DNA of 64,000 nt, taken from the NCBI GenBank assembly GCA_002347095.1, contig DDWZ01000028.1, positions 130,163-194,162 of the forward strand. Reading direction: 5' to 3'. The first letter of the stretch is position 1, and every line of letters begins with the position of its first letter. The notes beneath the pieces are model-generated. The model searched no databases. It was not told the origin of the DNA and saw nothing but the letters and a program-made list of their open reading frames with translations. The DNA comes from Desulfobulbaceae bacterium UBA2273. GTDB taxonomy: Bacteria; Desulfobacterota; Desulfobulbia; Desulfobulbales; Desulfurivibrionaceae. The position numbers and the translations under genes are program-made. Positions 44,433-53,029 of this stretch are shown here, piece after piece.

Positions 44433-45541
44433 GCGAGATCCCCTGACTTCTGCTGCGTCGTCCGCAGACGATCCAGGTCGGATTGAAAGGTGACGTAATG
44501 CGGCATCTTGTAGTGCGAGGCGAAACCCATGGAATCGACGCCGTCGACATGAAGCAGGACGAACTCCGGGTCTTCGGAGGGATTGGCGGGACCGTCCTGC
44601 ATGCCCTTCTGGAGGGCGCGGTCGAGAATGGCCATGGAGATGGCTTTGACTTCATTGTGGCCGAAACAGGCGCCGTAGCCGATGGTGAATACGGGTTTGC
44701 CGCCGGCTACGGCGGGCTCGAACATCGCTACGACCTCGCACTCGGTCATCAGCACCTCGCCAGCTTCGGTGAGTTCGCCGGTTACCGGATGCGGCAGCAG
44801 CACCGGCAGGTAGCCGACCCGTAGTTCCGCCACCGTGGGGTGCACGTCGCCGTAGCCGCGCATGTTGGAATAGGCGATGGCCAGCAGCGAGCCGGTTTCT
44901 GCTCGCGACATGGTGGCTAAGGCCGCTGAGCGCGCCACCGGGAAAATTAAGGGCTCGCGGGTAATGTCGAAGGGTGTCTCGCCCAGCGTCGCGGTGATCG
45001 GCGGCAACAGGCCTTCCATGCGCAGGGCGTCGAGCACCTTGGGAAAAGTGTCGGGCAGCCGCGCCTCGGGGCAGCTTTCCAGCCAGGTACGGGCCATGGC
45101 CCGGAAGGCTTCCGGCGATTCATCCATCAGTTCCAGACGCAGCAGACGCAGGGCATAGTCCTGCGTCGGTCCCAGCATCTGACCGCCGGGGATTTCCTTG
45201 AATGCGGACGAGATGCGGCGAATCAGGCGCATGCGCGAGGTGTCGAGGGGCGGCGTTGCCGTCAGGCGTGGACGGGTGGAACGCCAGGCGCGAAGCGCAA
45301 AAGCGGCTTCCAGTGTGTCGCCCAGGCTCTGCTTTATGGCGAGCGCGGCGAATTGCGGATGATAAACCCCGCCCTCGGAGACGACGCGATCCACCAGATG
45401 GCGTAGTTGATGAAGAATGGCCTCGATTTGCAGGGGGCCGCCGGCACCGCCGGCCAGCCCTTGCTCGGTGCGCAGATATTCGGTGACGGCGGCGGCGCCG
45501 GCGATGGCGCAACCCCCACCCTTGATGGCAACGTAACTCAT
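44429..45541 (-). CDS. phnI: C-P lyase core subunit PhnI
   Basis: A 370-residue protein; with PhnG, PhnH and PhnL it swaps adenine of ATP for the phosphonate to make ribose phosphonate triphosphate. Recognised from MSYVAIKGGGCAIAGAA, the GYGACFGHNEVKAIS block and the end HYKMPHYVTFQSDLDRLR. It overlaps phnH and phnJ by 4 bp each, so translation is coupled. Confidence 0.94.
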   Translation of the reverse strand: MSYVAIKGGGCAIAGAAAVTEYLRTEQGLAGGAGGPLQIEAILHQLRHLVDRVVSEGGVYHPQFAALAIKQSLGDTLEAAFALRAWRSTRPRLTATPPLDTSRMRLIRRISSAFKEIPGGQMLGPTQDYALRLLRLELMDESPEAFRAMARTWLESCPEARLPDTFPKVLDALRMEGLLPPITATLGETPFDITREPLIFPVARSAALATMSRAETGSLLAIAYSNMRGYGDVHPTVAELRVGYLPVLLPHPVTGELTEAGEVLMTECEVVAMFEPAVAGGKPVFTIGYGACFGHNEVKAISMAILDRALQKGMQDGPANPSEDPEFVLLHVDGVDSMGFASHYKMPHYVTFQSDLDRLRTTQQKSGDLA

Positions 45542-46107
45542 ATCAGGCGACCCCCTACGGAAATCACCACGCGCGTGGTGCGCGGCAGCGCGACAATGCG
45601 TATCGCATCGGACAGAAGAATGTCGACGCCGAGCGGAAAACCGGCGATCCAGTCCGTGCGACGCTCCAGCCAGTCGGAATGCAATCCCTCCAGGCGCAAT
45701 TCACCCCGGCCGCTAATGCCAGGGCCGGCAAGTTCCAGGGACAGGGGGCCATCGCCCACGGCATCAATCTCGATCAGCAGGGTCGCGCCGAATTCCGGAC
45801 TTTCCAGGCTGCCCAGGGCCGGCTGAAAGTCGGGGGCCCGGCGTCCGTCGGCGGCGATATAGCGGGCTGTCTCCGGCACGTCTCGTTTGCCTTGGAGCAC
45901 GGGCCAATCCGAGGCAGCGATTTGTCCGTGGGGATCGGCGAGGGTCGTCTCCCCATCCATTAAGGTGATCAGCACGGCGCGTTGCGCGGTGGCGCCGTCG
46001 ATACAGTTTGTTAGATCGCGCACCTCGCCCGGACGCGAAAATGCCTCGGCCAATTCACGAAACACGCGCTGCTGGACATCGGCCTGCCAGATGCTTTCAG
46101 TCTTCAT
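45538..46107 (-). CDS. phnH: C-P lyase core subunit PhnH
   Basis: A 189-residue subunit of the PhnGHIJ core, near the E. coli size (194). The family pattern FRELAEAFSRPGEV is clear near the N-terminus, and the PLSLELAGPGI strand lies mid-protein. ATG 46107 has GGAGG 6 nt upstream; ATG 46113 would be too close to it. It overlaps phnG by 11 bp. Confidence 0.92.
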   Translation of the reverse strand: MKTESIWQADVQQRVFRELAEAFSRPGEVRDLTNCIDGATAQRAVLITLMDGETTLADPHGQIAASDWPVLQGKRDVPETARYIAADGRRAPDFQPALGSLESPEFGATLLIEIDAVGDGPLSLELAGPGISGRGELRLEGLHSDWLERRTDWIAGFPLGVDILLSDAIRIVALPRTTRVVISVGGRLI

Positions 46108-46564
46108 CGCCATCCTCCTCGGTGTTGCCCAGCAAGGCGAAGTCAACCCGGGTGGCGGCGAGCATGGCGCAACGGCGGCGGTTTTCCTCGCTGCGCTGAA
46201 AAGCTCCCGACTCCACATGAGCGGATACCTGTTCCCAGCCCGGAAGTCTGGCCGCGAGAATGGCTTCCAGAATCGCCAGCGAGCGGGCGAGTTCCGCATC
46301 GTCGGCCATGACCTGGGCACCGCCTTCGGCCCGGCGGCCATCCGGCAGGGCGAGTTCGACACGGCAAGTCGAAAGAGGAAACTCGCCCAGGTAATAGGGC
46401 TCGTGAAAGGCCCCGTCGGTCAGGGTCAGCAGGCCCAGTCCCGCTTGAGGCAGGCTGGTGAGCGCGATTTCGCAGCCTGCCGTCAGCCGGTCGGCCAGCG
46501 CGTTTAATGCGGGCGCGGGATGGGCGGTGAGCGCCCTGATCCAGTTTTTTCGTTTAAGGTTCAT
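46097..46564 (-). CDS. phnG: C-P lyase core subunit PhnG
   Basis: A 155-residue protein matching PhnG length (150). The family features are the N-terminal KNWIRAL helix and GEFPLSTCRVEL, with E-rich C-terminal residues. It opens the catalytic part of the operon and shares one base with the stop of the second phnE (TGATG). Confidence 0.88.
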   Translation of the reverse strand: MNLKRKNWIRALTAHPAPALNALADRLTAGCEIALTSLPQAGLGLLTLTDGAFHEPYYLGEFPLSTCRVELALPDGRRAEGGAQVMADDAELARSLAILEAILAARLPGWEQVSAHVESGAFQRSEENRRRCAMLAATRVDFALLGNTEEDGDED

Positions 46565-47364
46565 CAACCCAGTCTCCTTCGCAACCACGCCGAGGCGTAG
46601 TCGATGATTAAAATGGTGGCCAGAATCACAATGATCAGCGCCGCCGATTGGCGGTAATCGAACAACCTCAGCGTGTCGTGCAAGGCCAGCCCGATACCTC
46701 CGGCGCCTACCAGCCCGAGTACCGAGGCCATGCGCACGTTGCGATCGAGGATGTAGAGGGTGAAACCCAATGCCTCGCGCAGGATCGACGGCCAACCGGC
46801 ATACATCACCACCTGCGTGTTGGTTGCGCCGGTGGCGCGCACCGCCTCGACGACGCCATGATCAACACGCTCCAGACTTTCGGCGAAGAACTTGCCTAAG
46901 AAACCTGCCGTATGCAAGCCGAGCGCCAGCGCGCCGGGCAACGGCCCCAGTCCCAGGGCGGTGACGAAAATCAGCGCAAGCAGCAAATCCGGCATGGCTC
47001 GCATGAAATTTAGCATTTCCCGCGCCATGCGATAGGTCAGCGGATGCGGTGCCAGGTTGCGTACCGCCAGCGGCGCCAGGAAAAACGCCACGACAAGCGC
47101 GAACACCGTACCCCACAGGGCGGTGGCGAGTGTGACTCCCATCAGTTCCAGATATCTAGACAAGTTGGAAAAGTCAGGCTGCCCGTAGCGGCTGAAATAT
47201 TCGCCCATGTCCGCCACGCCGTAGGCGAGTGTCTCGAAGGAAATCTCCAGGTCGCGCACTATCAACCACAGCACCGCCAGTATCGCCGCCAGCCAGACCG
47301 GGAACAGGTTGCGCGGCCTGGGCGGCAATGCCGCCGCGGATTGTGTTTTTGTTGTCTCGTTCAT
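46564..47364 (-). CDS. phnE: Phosphonate ABC transporter permease PhnE, second copy
   Basis: A 266-residue inner-membrane permease with about six segments. The EAA loop reads EAVRATGATNTQV and the family end GLVGAGGIGLALHDTL is present. It is a diverged partner of the neighbouring phnE, with which it probably forms a heterodimer served by PhnC. It overlaps both neighbours by 1-4 bp. Confidence 0.92.
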   Translation of the reverse strand: MNETTKTQSAAALPPRPRNLFPVWLAAILAVLWLIVRDLEISFETLAYGVADMGEYFSRYGQPDFSNLSRYLELMGVTLATALWGTVFALVVAFFLAPLAVRNLAPHPLTYRMAREMLNFMRAMPDLLLALIFVTALGLGPLPGALALGLHTAGFLGKFFAESLERVDHGVVEAVRATGATNTQVVMYAGWPSILREALGFTLYILDRNVRMASVLGLVGAGGIGLALHDTLRLFDYRQSAALIIVILATILIIDYASAWLRRRLG

Positions 47365-48176
47365 GCCCGCGCTCCGTGAATAATGCGGCTGCGCAACAGG
47401 TCCGACAGGCGATCCAGCAGCGTCACCACCAGATAGATGGCCAGCGCGATCAGCAGCAGCCGGTCATACTGAAACAGACGCATGGACATCACCAGGTCGT
47501 AGCCGATACCGCCCGCGCCGACCAGGCCGAGAATGGTGGCCGCACGCAGGTTGTGGTCGAGAATGTACATCACCGTGCCGACAAAGTCAGGCAGGGCCTG
47601 GGGCAGCATGGCGAACATCCGCACCTGGAGCCAGCCCGCGCCGTGCGCCCGGACTCCTTCCACGGGCTTGTGATCGATCACCTCAATGGCTTCGGCGAAA
47701 AACTTGCCCATGAAGCCGATCGTCACAAAAGCCAGCGCCATTACTCCAGGTAAGGGACCCAATCCCACGGCCGAGACGAAGACCAGCGCCCATACCAGCT
47801 CCGGCAAGGCGCGCATCAGGCTCAGCAGGTCACGGGTCAACCGATAGACCAGCACATGCGGGGTCGCATTGCGTGCGGCAAGCAGGCCTAAAGGCAGACT
47901 GACAACCACGGCGATCATGGTTGCCAGGAAGGTCATTTCGATGGTTTCCAGCATTTTAACCAGCAACTGGGGAAGATACGCCCAGTCCGGTTCGACAAAC
48001 AGTTGCCCGGCGAAGGCGGCCATTTTGCCCAACGAGCCGAGGAGACGGACAAAATCCACCTCTACCAGTGGCGCCGTCAGCCACATCGTGGTCAGCACCG
48101 CGCATAGCGACGCGACGAGCGGCGGCGACGGCAGGCCGTTAGGCGTAGGCCAGCGCAAGATCGAGACTATTGTCAT
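47361..48176 (-). CDS. phnE: Phosphonate ABC transporter permease PhnE, first copy
   Basis: A 271-residue permease with the PhnE/PtxC signatures GPLPGVMALAF, EGVRAHGAGWLQV and GLVGAGGIGYDLV. The chosen ATG lies 38 bp inside the end of phnC; a later start would trim the first membrane segment, so the overlap is accepted. It pairs with the second PhnE. Confidence 0.9.
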   Translation of the reverse strand: MTIVSILRWPTPNGLPSPPLVASLCAVLTTMWLTAPLVEVDFVRLLGSLGKMAAFAGQLFVEPDWAYLPQLLVKMLETIEMTFLATMIAVVVSLPLGLLAARNATPHVLVYRLTRDLLSLMRALPELVWALVFVSAVGLGPLPGVMALAFVTIGFMGKFFAEAIEVIDHKPVEGVRAHGAGWLQVRMFAMLPQALPDFVGTVMYILDHNLRAATILGLVGAGGIGYDLVMSMRLFQYDRLLLIALAIYLVVTLLDRLSDLLRSRIIHGARA

Positions 48177-48918
48177 CTTCGATGTCTTCCCTTTGGTAGA
48201 TGGTGCGCATTACGGACTGCGTCATGTGTTTGGGACTGCCGTCGAAAACGATCTTTCCGCTGTTCATGCCGATGATGCGGTCTGCGAAACGCCGCGCCAG
48301 ATCCACCTGATGCAGATTGACCACGACCGTAATACCGTCGCGGTCGCAGATTTCACGCAACAGACCCATGATCTCTTCGCTCGCCACCGGATCGAGGCTC
48401 GCTACCGGTTCGTCGGCTAGAATTACTTTCGGCCGCTGCGCCAGAGCACGGGCGATCCCCACGCGCTGCTGCTGTCCGCCGGAAAGCTTGTCAACCCGGC
48501 TCCAGGCCTTGTCGGTGAGTCCGACGCGCGCCAATGTTTCTTGGGCGATATCCATGTCTTCGTTGCGGAACAGATAAAATACGCTGCCGACCCATGAACG
48601 GTGCGCGAGACGACCGGTAAGGACATTGGTGACCACCGACAACCGCTCGACCAGGTTGAACTGTTGGAATACCATGGCGACGCTGGAACGCATCTTGCGC
48701 AAAGTTGCCTTTTCCAGCGTTTCTCCGTCAATTGTGACGCTTCCGTCGGAGGGGGTCTCCAGTCCGTTCAGTAGCCGTAGCAAGGTGGATTTCCCTGCGC
48801 CGCTCGGCCCGAGAATGACGGTGAAACTCCCTGCGGCGATGTCAGTGCTGATGCCTTTGAGCGCCTCAAAGCCGTTCGGGAAACGCTTCGTCACCGATTC
48901 AATCGAGATTGTAGACAT
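48139..48918 (-). CDS. phnC: Phosphonate ABC transporter ATP-binding protein PhnC
   Basis: A 259-residue ATPase of the phosphonate importer: [28 protein letters not shown]. It is closely similar to PtxA encoded 10 kb away, but it is adjacent to phnD/phnE. AAGGAGATAATC precedes ATG 48918. It starts 55 bp after phnD. Confidence 0.95.
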   Translation of the reverse strand: MSTISIESVTKRFPNGFEALKGISTDIAAGSFTVILGPSGAGKSTLLRLLNGLETPSDGSVTIDGETLEKATLRKMRSSVAMVFQQFNLVERLSVVTNVLTGRLAHRSWVGSVFYLFRNEDMDIAQETLARVGLTDKAWSRVDKLSGGQQQRVGIARALAQRPKVILADEPVASLDPVASEEIMGLLREICDRDGITVVVNLHQVDLARRFADRIIGMNSGKIVFDGSPKHMTQSVMRTIYQREDIEDDNSLDLALAYA

Positions 48919-48973
48919 GATTATCTCCTTGATGTGACGGGGTGGACAACGAGAGCCGTCCACCCCGTCCGGG

Positions 48974-49846
48974 TTACTTGAGCATTTGCTCTTTTTTGAG
49001 GCCGAGTTCTTTCACCATGTTGCGAATCATCTCGTAGTCTGCGGGCTTGACTGCGTCATAGCGCACAATGTTGCCGTAGCCGCTCACCTTGATATCCTTG
49101 TGGGCATTGATGATGGCATCCTGGATTTGCTTCTTCAGGTCGGCGGGCAGATCGCCGCGATAAACCAGGGGCGAGCCGGGCAGGTCAGGGGACTCTAGTA
49201 GCACGCGGTTGGATTCCTTGGTGATCAGCCCCTTGGCGAGCATCTTAGGGTAGGTGATGTCGTTGTCGGCGGCAGCGTCCACGGTCTTGTTCTTGACGGC
49301 CAGTTCGGCGGCGTCATGGGAACCGGCATAGGTGAATTTGCCGAAGAACTGCTCCGGCATCATCCCGGTTTCCTTCTTTATCATATAGGTCGGCATCAGC
49401 CCGCCGGAAGTCGAAGCCGGGTCGACGAAGGCAACGTTTTTGCCTCTCAGATCCTTCAGTGACTTGGCGGGAGAATCGCCGGGCACCACGAAGATGCTAC
49501 GATAGGTGCTTTTGCCGCTTTCGTTCACGCCGACGGCAAACGCCTCGGCGCCTGCTTCCTGCTCCGCCAGATAATAGGAGAGCGGTCCGAACCAGGCGAT
49601 ATCGACACGTTTTTTCTTCATCGCCTCTATGACCCCGGTGTAGTCGGTGGCGGTGAATACCTTCACCTTCTGTCCCAGTTTCTTCTCGAGATGGGCGCGC
49701 ATGGGCTCAAACTTGGCGACCATCTCCTCGTTGTTCTCGGCCGGAATGAGGCCCATCACGATATCCCGGGCAAACGCGGATGTCCCGGTGGTCAACCCCG
49801 CCATAACCACACAGGCCGCGCACCATTTCTTCAGCTTCTGATTCAT
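48974..49846 (-). CDS. phnD: Phosphonate-binding periplasmic protein PhnD
   Basis: A 290-residue binding protein with signal peptide (about 1-26, SAFA-R). Ligand-site motifs: TDYTGVIEAMKKKRVDIAWF, FVDPASTSGGLMP and AGSHDAAELAV. It delivers phosphonates to PhnCE. Its promoter carries a four-repeat PHO-box array and a PhnF-type operator (49888-49968), so it seems to need both low phosphate and inducer. Confidence 0.95.
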   Translation of the reverse strand: MNQKLKKWCAACVVMAGLTTGTSAFARDIVMGLIPAENNEEMVAKFEPMRAHLEKKLGQKVKVFTATDYTGVIEAMKKKRVDIAWFGPLSYYLAEQEAGAEAFAVGVNESGKSTYRSIFVVPGDSPAKSLKDLRGKNVAFVDPASTSGGLMPTYMIKKETGMMPEQFFGKFTYAGSHDAAELAVKNKTVDAAADNDITYPKMLAKGLITKESNRVLLESPDLPGSPLVYRGDLPADLKKQIQDAIINAHKDIKVSGYGNIVRYDAVKPADYEMIRNMVKELGLKKEQMLK

Positions 49847-49887
49847 TTTTTGTTTCTCCTTTCTTGATTCGTTAAGGGATTGCTATA

Positions 49888-49901
49888 GATGTCTAGACAT
49901 C
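49888..49901. promoter_or_regulatory. Putative PhnF operator in the phnD leader
   Basis: GATGTCTAGACATC is a perfect 14-bp palindrome, 13 bp downstream of the proposed -10 (49915-49920), thus near the transcription start, a position suited to repression. Ten of its 14 bases recur at 50753-50762 in front of phnF. Confidence 0.75.
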
Positions 49902-49914
49902 CAACAGTTTGGTT

Positions 49915-49968
49915 ATCTTACTCAGTGATTGTTACTTTGCAGTTAAATGCCGATTAGGAGTCGGTTAA
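49915..49968 (-). promoter_or_regulatory. PHO-box array and -10 of the phnD promoter
   Basis: On the minus strand: TTAACCG (49962), CTAATCG (49951), TTAACTG (49940), GTAACAA (49929), each 11 bp apart, then 8 bp and TAAGAT (49915-49920). It is the longest array in the window and fits the phnD direction. Confidence 0.85.
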
Positions 49969-50007
49969 GTATTTCGTCTGCGTGTCGAGCTGAGCTGGTG
50001 CAATAAC

Positions 50008-50733
50008 TTATGGATTTATACGTAACTGAATTCTGTCGGCGCGAAATCTGGTTATGGCGTACTCGACAGGAGTGCCGTTGCTTTCAAGCACATTCAGACT
50101 TTTTACTCGCAATACCGGTCGAGTCTGGGCGATGCTCAAAAGCTTCGCGTCATCGCCTTGCGGAAATACTGCCGTCACAAGGCTTTCAGTGCGGCGCAAA
50201 CGGCCATGCCGCTCCATAAGCCACTCATGCACCGAGCCGCCCGAATAGTTACGCAATGTCTCGCCATAGGGAACCAGCGGCAAAAAATGCGAGATCACGC
50301 ACAGCGGAACCCCATCAACGCTACGAAGAGTTTCGATCCACAACACAGACGCATCACCAGTAAGCTTCAGAACCCTGGCAACACCAGCAGAGGCCGCCAC
50401 AATCATTTTCCTTGCCACCTTACTGTCAGTGGACATCCCGAGGTCAGCCAGCGTCTGAGTAAACCGCGTGCCGGCGCCGACTCGATAGTCGAGCAACCGG
50501 TCCGCTACAAAAACCCCAACCCCATGCTGCCGTTCCAGCATTCCGGTGGATATAAGTTCGTCCACGGCTCTACGCAAAGTATGACGATTGACCCCAAAGC
50601 GTTCAGCCAGCTCACCTTCCGGTGGCAGCCGGTCTCCGGACTCTCCCTGCTTAATGAACTCATGCTCCAGAAGGTGTGCGATCTGGGCATAGATCGCGGT
50701 CCCGTTATCACGCTCAATGGCATACAGACTCAT
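50008..50733 (-). CDS. phnF: GntR-family regulator of phosphonate genes, PhnF-like
   Basis: A 241-residue HutC-type regulator: winged helix (about 10-75, with ELAERFGVNRHTLRRAVDEL) and a C-terminal UTRA ligand-binding domain (about 95-238). The UTRA domain probably binds a phosphonate or phosphate ester. Place at the head of the phn operon supports PhnF. GAGG lies 7 nt before ATG 50733; an in-frame GTG at 50745 is less likely. The upstream half-operator suggests autoregulation. Confidence 0.88.
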   Translation of the reverse strand: MSLYAIERDNGTAIYAQIAHLLEHEFIKQGESGDRLPPEGELAERFGVNRHTLRRAVDELISTGMLERQHGVGVFVADRLLDYRVGAGTRFTQTLADLGMSTDSKVARKMIVAASAGVARVLKLTGDASVLWIETLRSVDGVPLCVISHFLPLVPYGETLRNYSGGSVHEWLMERHGRLRRTESLVTAVFPQGDDAKLLSIAQTRPVLRVKSLNVLESNGTPVEYAITRFRADRIQLRINP

Positions 50734-50751
50734 AACAAACCTCACAGGTAT

Positions 50752-50765
50752 GGATGTCTAGATGT
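50752..50765. promoter_or_regulatory. Partial PhnF operator before phnF
   Basis: GATGTCTAGA (50753-50762) repeats the first ten bases of the palindrome at 49888, lying 20-30 bp before the phnF start. The remaining four bases differ, so binding may be weaker. Confidence 0.55.
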
Positions 50766-50891
50766 GTGTGAAAAGTGGAAGATGGTCGCCAATTATTTTG
50801 CTCGCTGGTAGCATTGTTCATGGTCACAATCAAATTTCAACAGCGCACTGGTATCCAAGCATGTGGCGCTACCATCCTGGAAAATTGCGTA

Positions 50892-50934
50892 ATTATGCAC
50901 CCTGATTGTTAGAGTGTTATTAGGGGTTCGTCAG
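50892..50934 (-). promoter_or_regulatory. PHO-box array and -10 of the phnF promoter
   Basis: On the minus strand: CTGACGA (50928-50934), CTAATAA (50917-50923), CTAACAA (50906-50912), then 8 bp and CATAAT (50892-50897). It is plainly homologous to the pstS promoter at 36584-36626, so the segment was duplicated. Confidence 0.83.
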
Positions 50935-51044
50935 AAGTTGAATAGAAGATGGAGGCGATGCAGCCTGAGGCAAAACCGCTGAAGATCTAATCGTACTTGG
51001 ACAATTCCCATGTAGTATCCTTTTATTCTCATATTTCTCCTTCG

Positions 51045-51080
51045 CCCCCCTGTCAGAGCATCGACAGGGGGTATTTTTTT
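51045..51080 (+). terminator. Duplicated terminator hairpin before the chemoreceptor module
   Basis: CCCCCCTG (51045-51052) pairs with CAGGGGG (51065-51071), loop TCAGAGCATCGA, then seven T. It matches 38290-38326 but has no gene to terminate, so it is a duplication relic or insulates the rightward promoter. Confidence 0.78.
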
Positions 51081-51090
51081 GAAGAAGAAA

Positions 51091-51133
51091 ATAACCTCTC
51101 CGTAATCATTCCCTAACAGACGGGCGGTATTGT
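51091..51133 (+). promoter_or_regulatory. PHO-box array and -10 of the chemoreceptor module
   Basis: ATAACCT (51091), GTAATCA (51102), CTAACAG (51113) at 11-bp spacing, then 8 bp and TATTGT (51128-51133). It points at the small Cys-rich ORF and the chemoreceptor. Confidence 0.75.
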
Positions 51134-51182
51134 GCTCGCAAAGGAAACACATTCACCACAACCGCATATGGAGGCTATCGCC

Positions 51183-51425
51183 ATGTCCTGCAAACATCTT
51201 CTTCGTTACAGCCACAGCCCGCAAATCTGGTCCGTTGCCAGTTGTTCCGCCAAAAACACCCCCTACGTCCCCAGTCTGCGCGAGCTGGAAAGCTATTGCC
51301 AAAACGGCAGGCATATCGTGTGCCCCGCCTATCTCTTCTCCTTCGAGATGGGGTGCGTGGCGCCGGAGGGCGCTGTCGGACCCGGAATCGTGGCCAGGCA
51401 GTCGAACCAGCGAAAAAACGCGTAA
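51183..51425 (+). CDS. Small cysteine-rich protein before the chemoreceptor
   Basis: An 80-residue ORF with GGAGG 9 nt before its ATG. Cysteines at 3, 21, 39, 47 and 58; the middle reads YVPSLRELESYC then HIVCPAYLF, a C-x7-C pair after a short conserved-looking helix. No signal peptide or membrane segment. Short proteins of this shape occur beside sensor genes, but I cannot name a function. A metal or redox cue for the receptor 30 bp downstream is conceivable. Confidence 0.55.
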   Translation: MSCKHLLRYSHSPQIWSVASCSAKNTPYVPSLRELESYCQNGRHIVCPAYLFSFEMGCVAPEGAVGPGIVARQSNQRKNA

Positions 51426-51454
51426 CCGATTCATTAATACAGGGGGGATGTGTC

Positions 51455-53029
51455 GTGCGGTGGAATCTAAAAAACAAGCTTGGTTTTTTCTTTGTCTTTA
51501 TCATGCTGGCCGCAGGGGTTGGGATGGGGGTGCTGTACACCATTTCGATAAACACCCAGCAGCGTCTTATCTCCGGCGCGAGCCAGGCAACCGAGGGCAT
51601 CAAGGTTTCCGGGGAGGACGGCATCGACAATGTCCTCCTGGTCCGGGAGCTGCAGACGGCTCTGTTGGGGCAGATGCTGCAATGGAAAAATTTTTTGGTG
51701 CGCGGCCAGTTTCAGGATATGCGGCAGAAATATGAGCAGGAGCTGGCAAAGGGCGACACCCGGATCACCGCCATGCTGGGCGCGGCCCGGCGCGCCTTTG
51801 CCCACGATGCGGCAAGCCTTGACCAACTGCAAAAAATCACTGCGGAATATGACGGGTTCAAGCGGCAGATGGGTACCGCCCGGGGCATGATGGAGTTCCA
51901 CGACAGCTATTCCGAAGGGATCCGGGCCGCGGATCAGTACACCGGCGACAAGGGGACCGAAGCCATCGCCATGACCCGCGCCCTGGCGGAGCAGATTGCC
52001 AGGCAGACAGGGGTGCGCACCGGCGAGGCCATCGCCGCGGTGGGAACCGACCATGATACCTTGTTCAGGCAGGCGAAAACCCTTTCTCGTCTCGCTCTTG
52101 CCGGGGCCGGGCTCGGTGTTTTCGGCGTCTTCCTCTTCATCCTTTTTTACCTTGGCCGCAAGGTGATCCAGCCCATCATGCAGATAAAGGAACGCTTGCA
52201 GGGCGTGGTGGAGCAGGTCTATGAGGAATCCACCCAGTTGTCCGCCTCAAGCCTGAGCCTGGCGGAAGGGGCGGGGCGCCAGGCCGCCGGGGTGGAAGAG
52301 ACCGGGGCCTCCATCGAGCAGCTCCTCGGGCAGACCCACGCCAACAATGAAAGCGCCAGGCAGGCCAGCGCCCTATCCAGGGAGATGCAACAGGTGGTGC
52401 GGGAAGGCGGAGAGCAGATGGCGATGATGCTGCAGGCCATGCAGGAGATCGAAGGCCAGTCTTCCGAGGTAATGAAGATCATCAAGAACATCAACGCCAT
52501 TGCCTTTCAGACCAATCTGCTGGCGCTCAACGCCGCGGTGGAGGCGGCCAGGGCCGGCGAGGCCGGGGCCGGATTCGGGGTGGTTGCCGATGAAATCCGG
52601 AGGCTGGCCCATAATGTGGCTTCTTCCGCCAAGGAGACCGGCGACATCATTCAAAACAATATCGAGAAGGTCAAGCAGGGTAGCGTGCTCTGCGAAACCC
52701 TGGACAAGGCGTTTGTCGAGATCCACCAGGGTATTGCCAAGGTGAACGAAGAGGTGCAGAACATCGCCCAGGCCAGTGACGAGCAGGTTATCGGCATCCG
52801 GCAGGTGAGCGCGGCCATGGGCGAGATCGACACGGTGAGCCTGGCTGCTTCGTCCGAGGCGGAAGAGGCGGCGAGAACCGCGGCGGAGTTGCGAACGCAG
52901 GCCGTGGAGCTGCGCCGCATTTCAGGGGCGCTGATTACCCTGATCAACGGGCAAGAGGAAGCGGCGGCGGAAGCGGGCTGGGCGGAGGAAGAATCCGCGG
53001 AGTTTGTTCCCCGGTTGGTGGCCGCATGA
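51455..53029 (+). CDS. Methyl-accepting chemotaxis protein
   Basis: A 524-residue receptor. First membrane segment about 8-30, a helical periplasmic sensor (about 31-210, four-helix-bundle type), second segment about 211-234, then a short linker with only a vestigial HAMP (RKVIQPIMQIKERLQ) and the signalling domain, whose tip reads AFQTNLLALNAAVEAARAG followed by GFGVVADEIRRLA. GTG 51455 lies 7 nt after AGGGGGG. The stop overlaps the next gene (ATGA). The PHO promoter upstream suggests expression in phosphate starvation. Confidence 0.88.
   Translation: MRWNLKNKLGFFFVFIMLAAGVGMGVLYTISINTQQRLISGASQATEGIKVSGEDGIDNVLLVRELQTALLGQMLQWKNFLVRGQFQDMRQKYEQELAKGDTRITAMLGAARRAFAHDAASLDQLQKITAEYDGFKRQMGTARGMMEFHDSYSEGIRAADQYTGDKGTEAIAMTRALAEQIARQTGVRTGEAIAAVGTDHDTLFRQAKTLSRLALAGAGLGVFGVFLFILFYLGRKVIQPIMQIKERLQGVVEQVYEESTQLSASSLSLAEGAGRQAAGVEETGASIEQLLGQTHANNESARQASALSREMQQVVREGGEQMAMMLQAMQEIEGQSSEVMKIIKNINAIAFQTNLLALNAAVEAARAGEAGAGFGVVADEIRRLAHNVASSAKETGDIIQNNIEKVKQGSVLCETLDKAFVEIHQGIAKVNEEVQNIAQASDEQVIGIRQVSAAMGEIDTVSLAASSEAEEAARTAAELRTQAVELRRISGALITLINGQEEAAAEAGWAEEESAEFVPRLVAA

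Larger units (their letters stand above)
50735..51182. other. Divergent control region between phnF and the chemoreceptor module
   Basis: This 448-bp gap holds, in order, the partial PhnF site (50752), the leftward PHO promoter (50892-50934), a copy of the post-porin terminator (51045-51080) and a rightward PHO promoter (51091-51133). No gene is seen in it. Confidence 0.75.

Noticed and set aside
48139..48176. Suspected frameshift at the 38-bp phnC/phnE overlap
   Set aside because: Both products are complete and of normal length; the overlap fits the compact operon.
50008..50811. Plus-strand frame of 217 codons over phnF
   Set aside because: The minus-strand frame has a clear GntR helix-turn-helix and UTRA domain.
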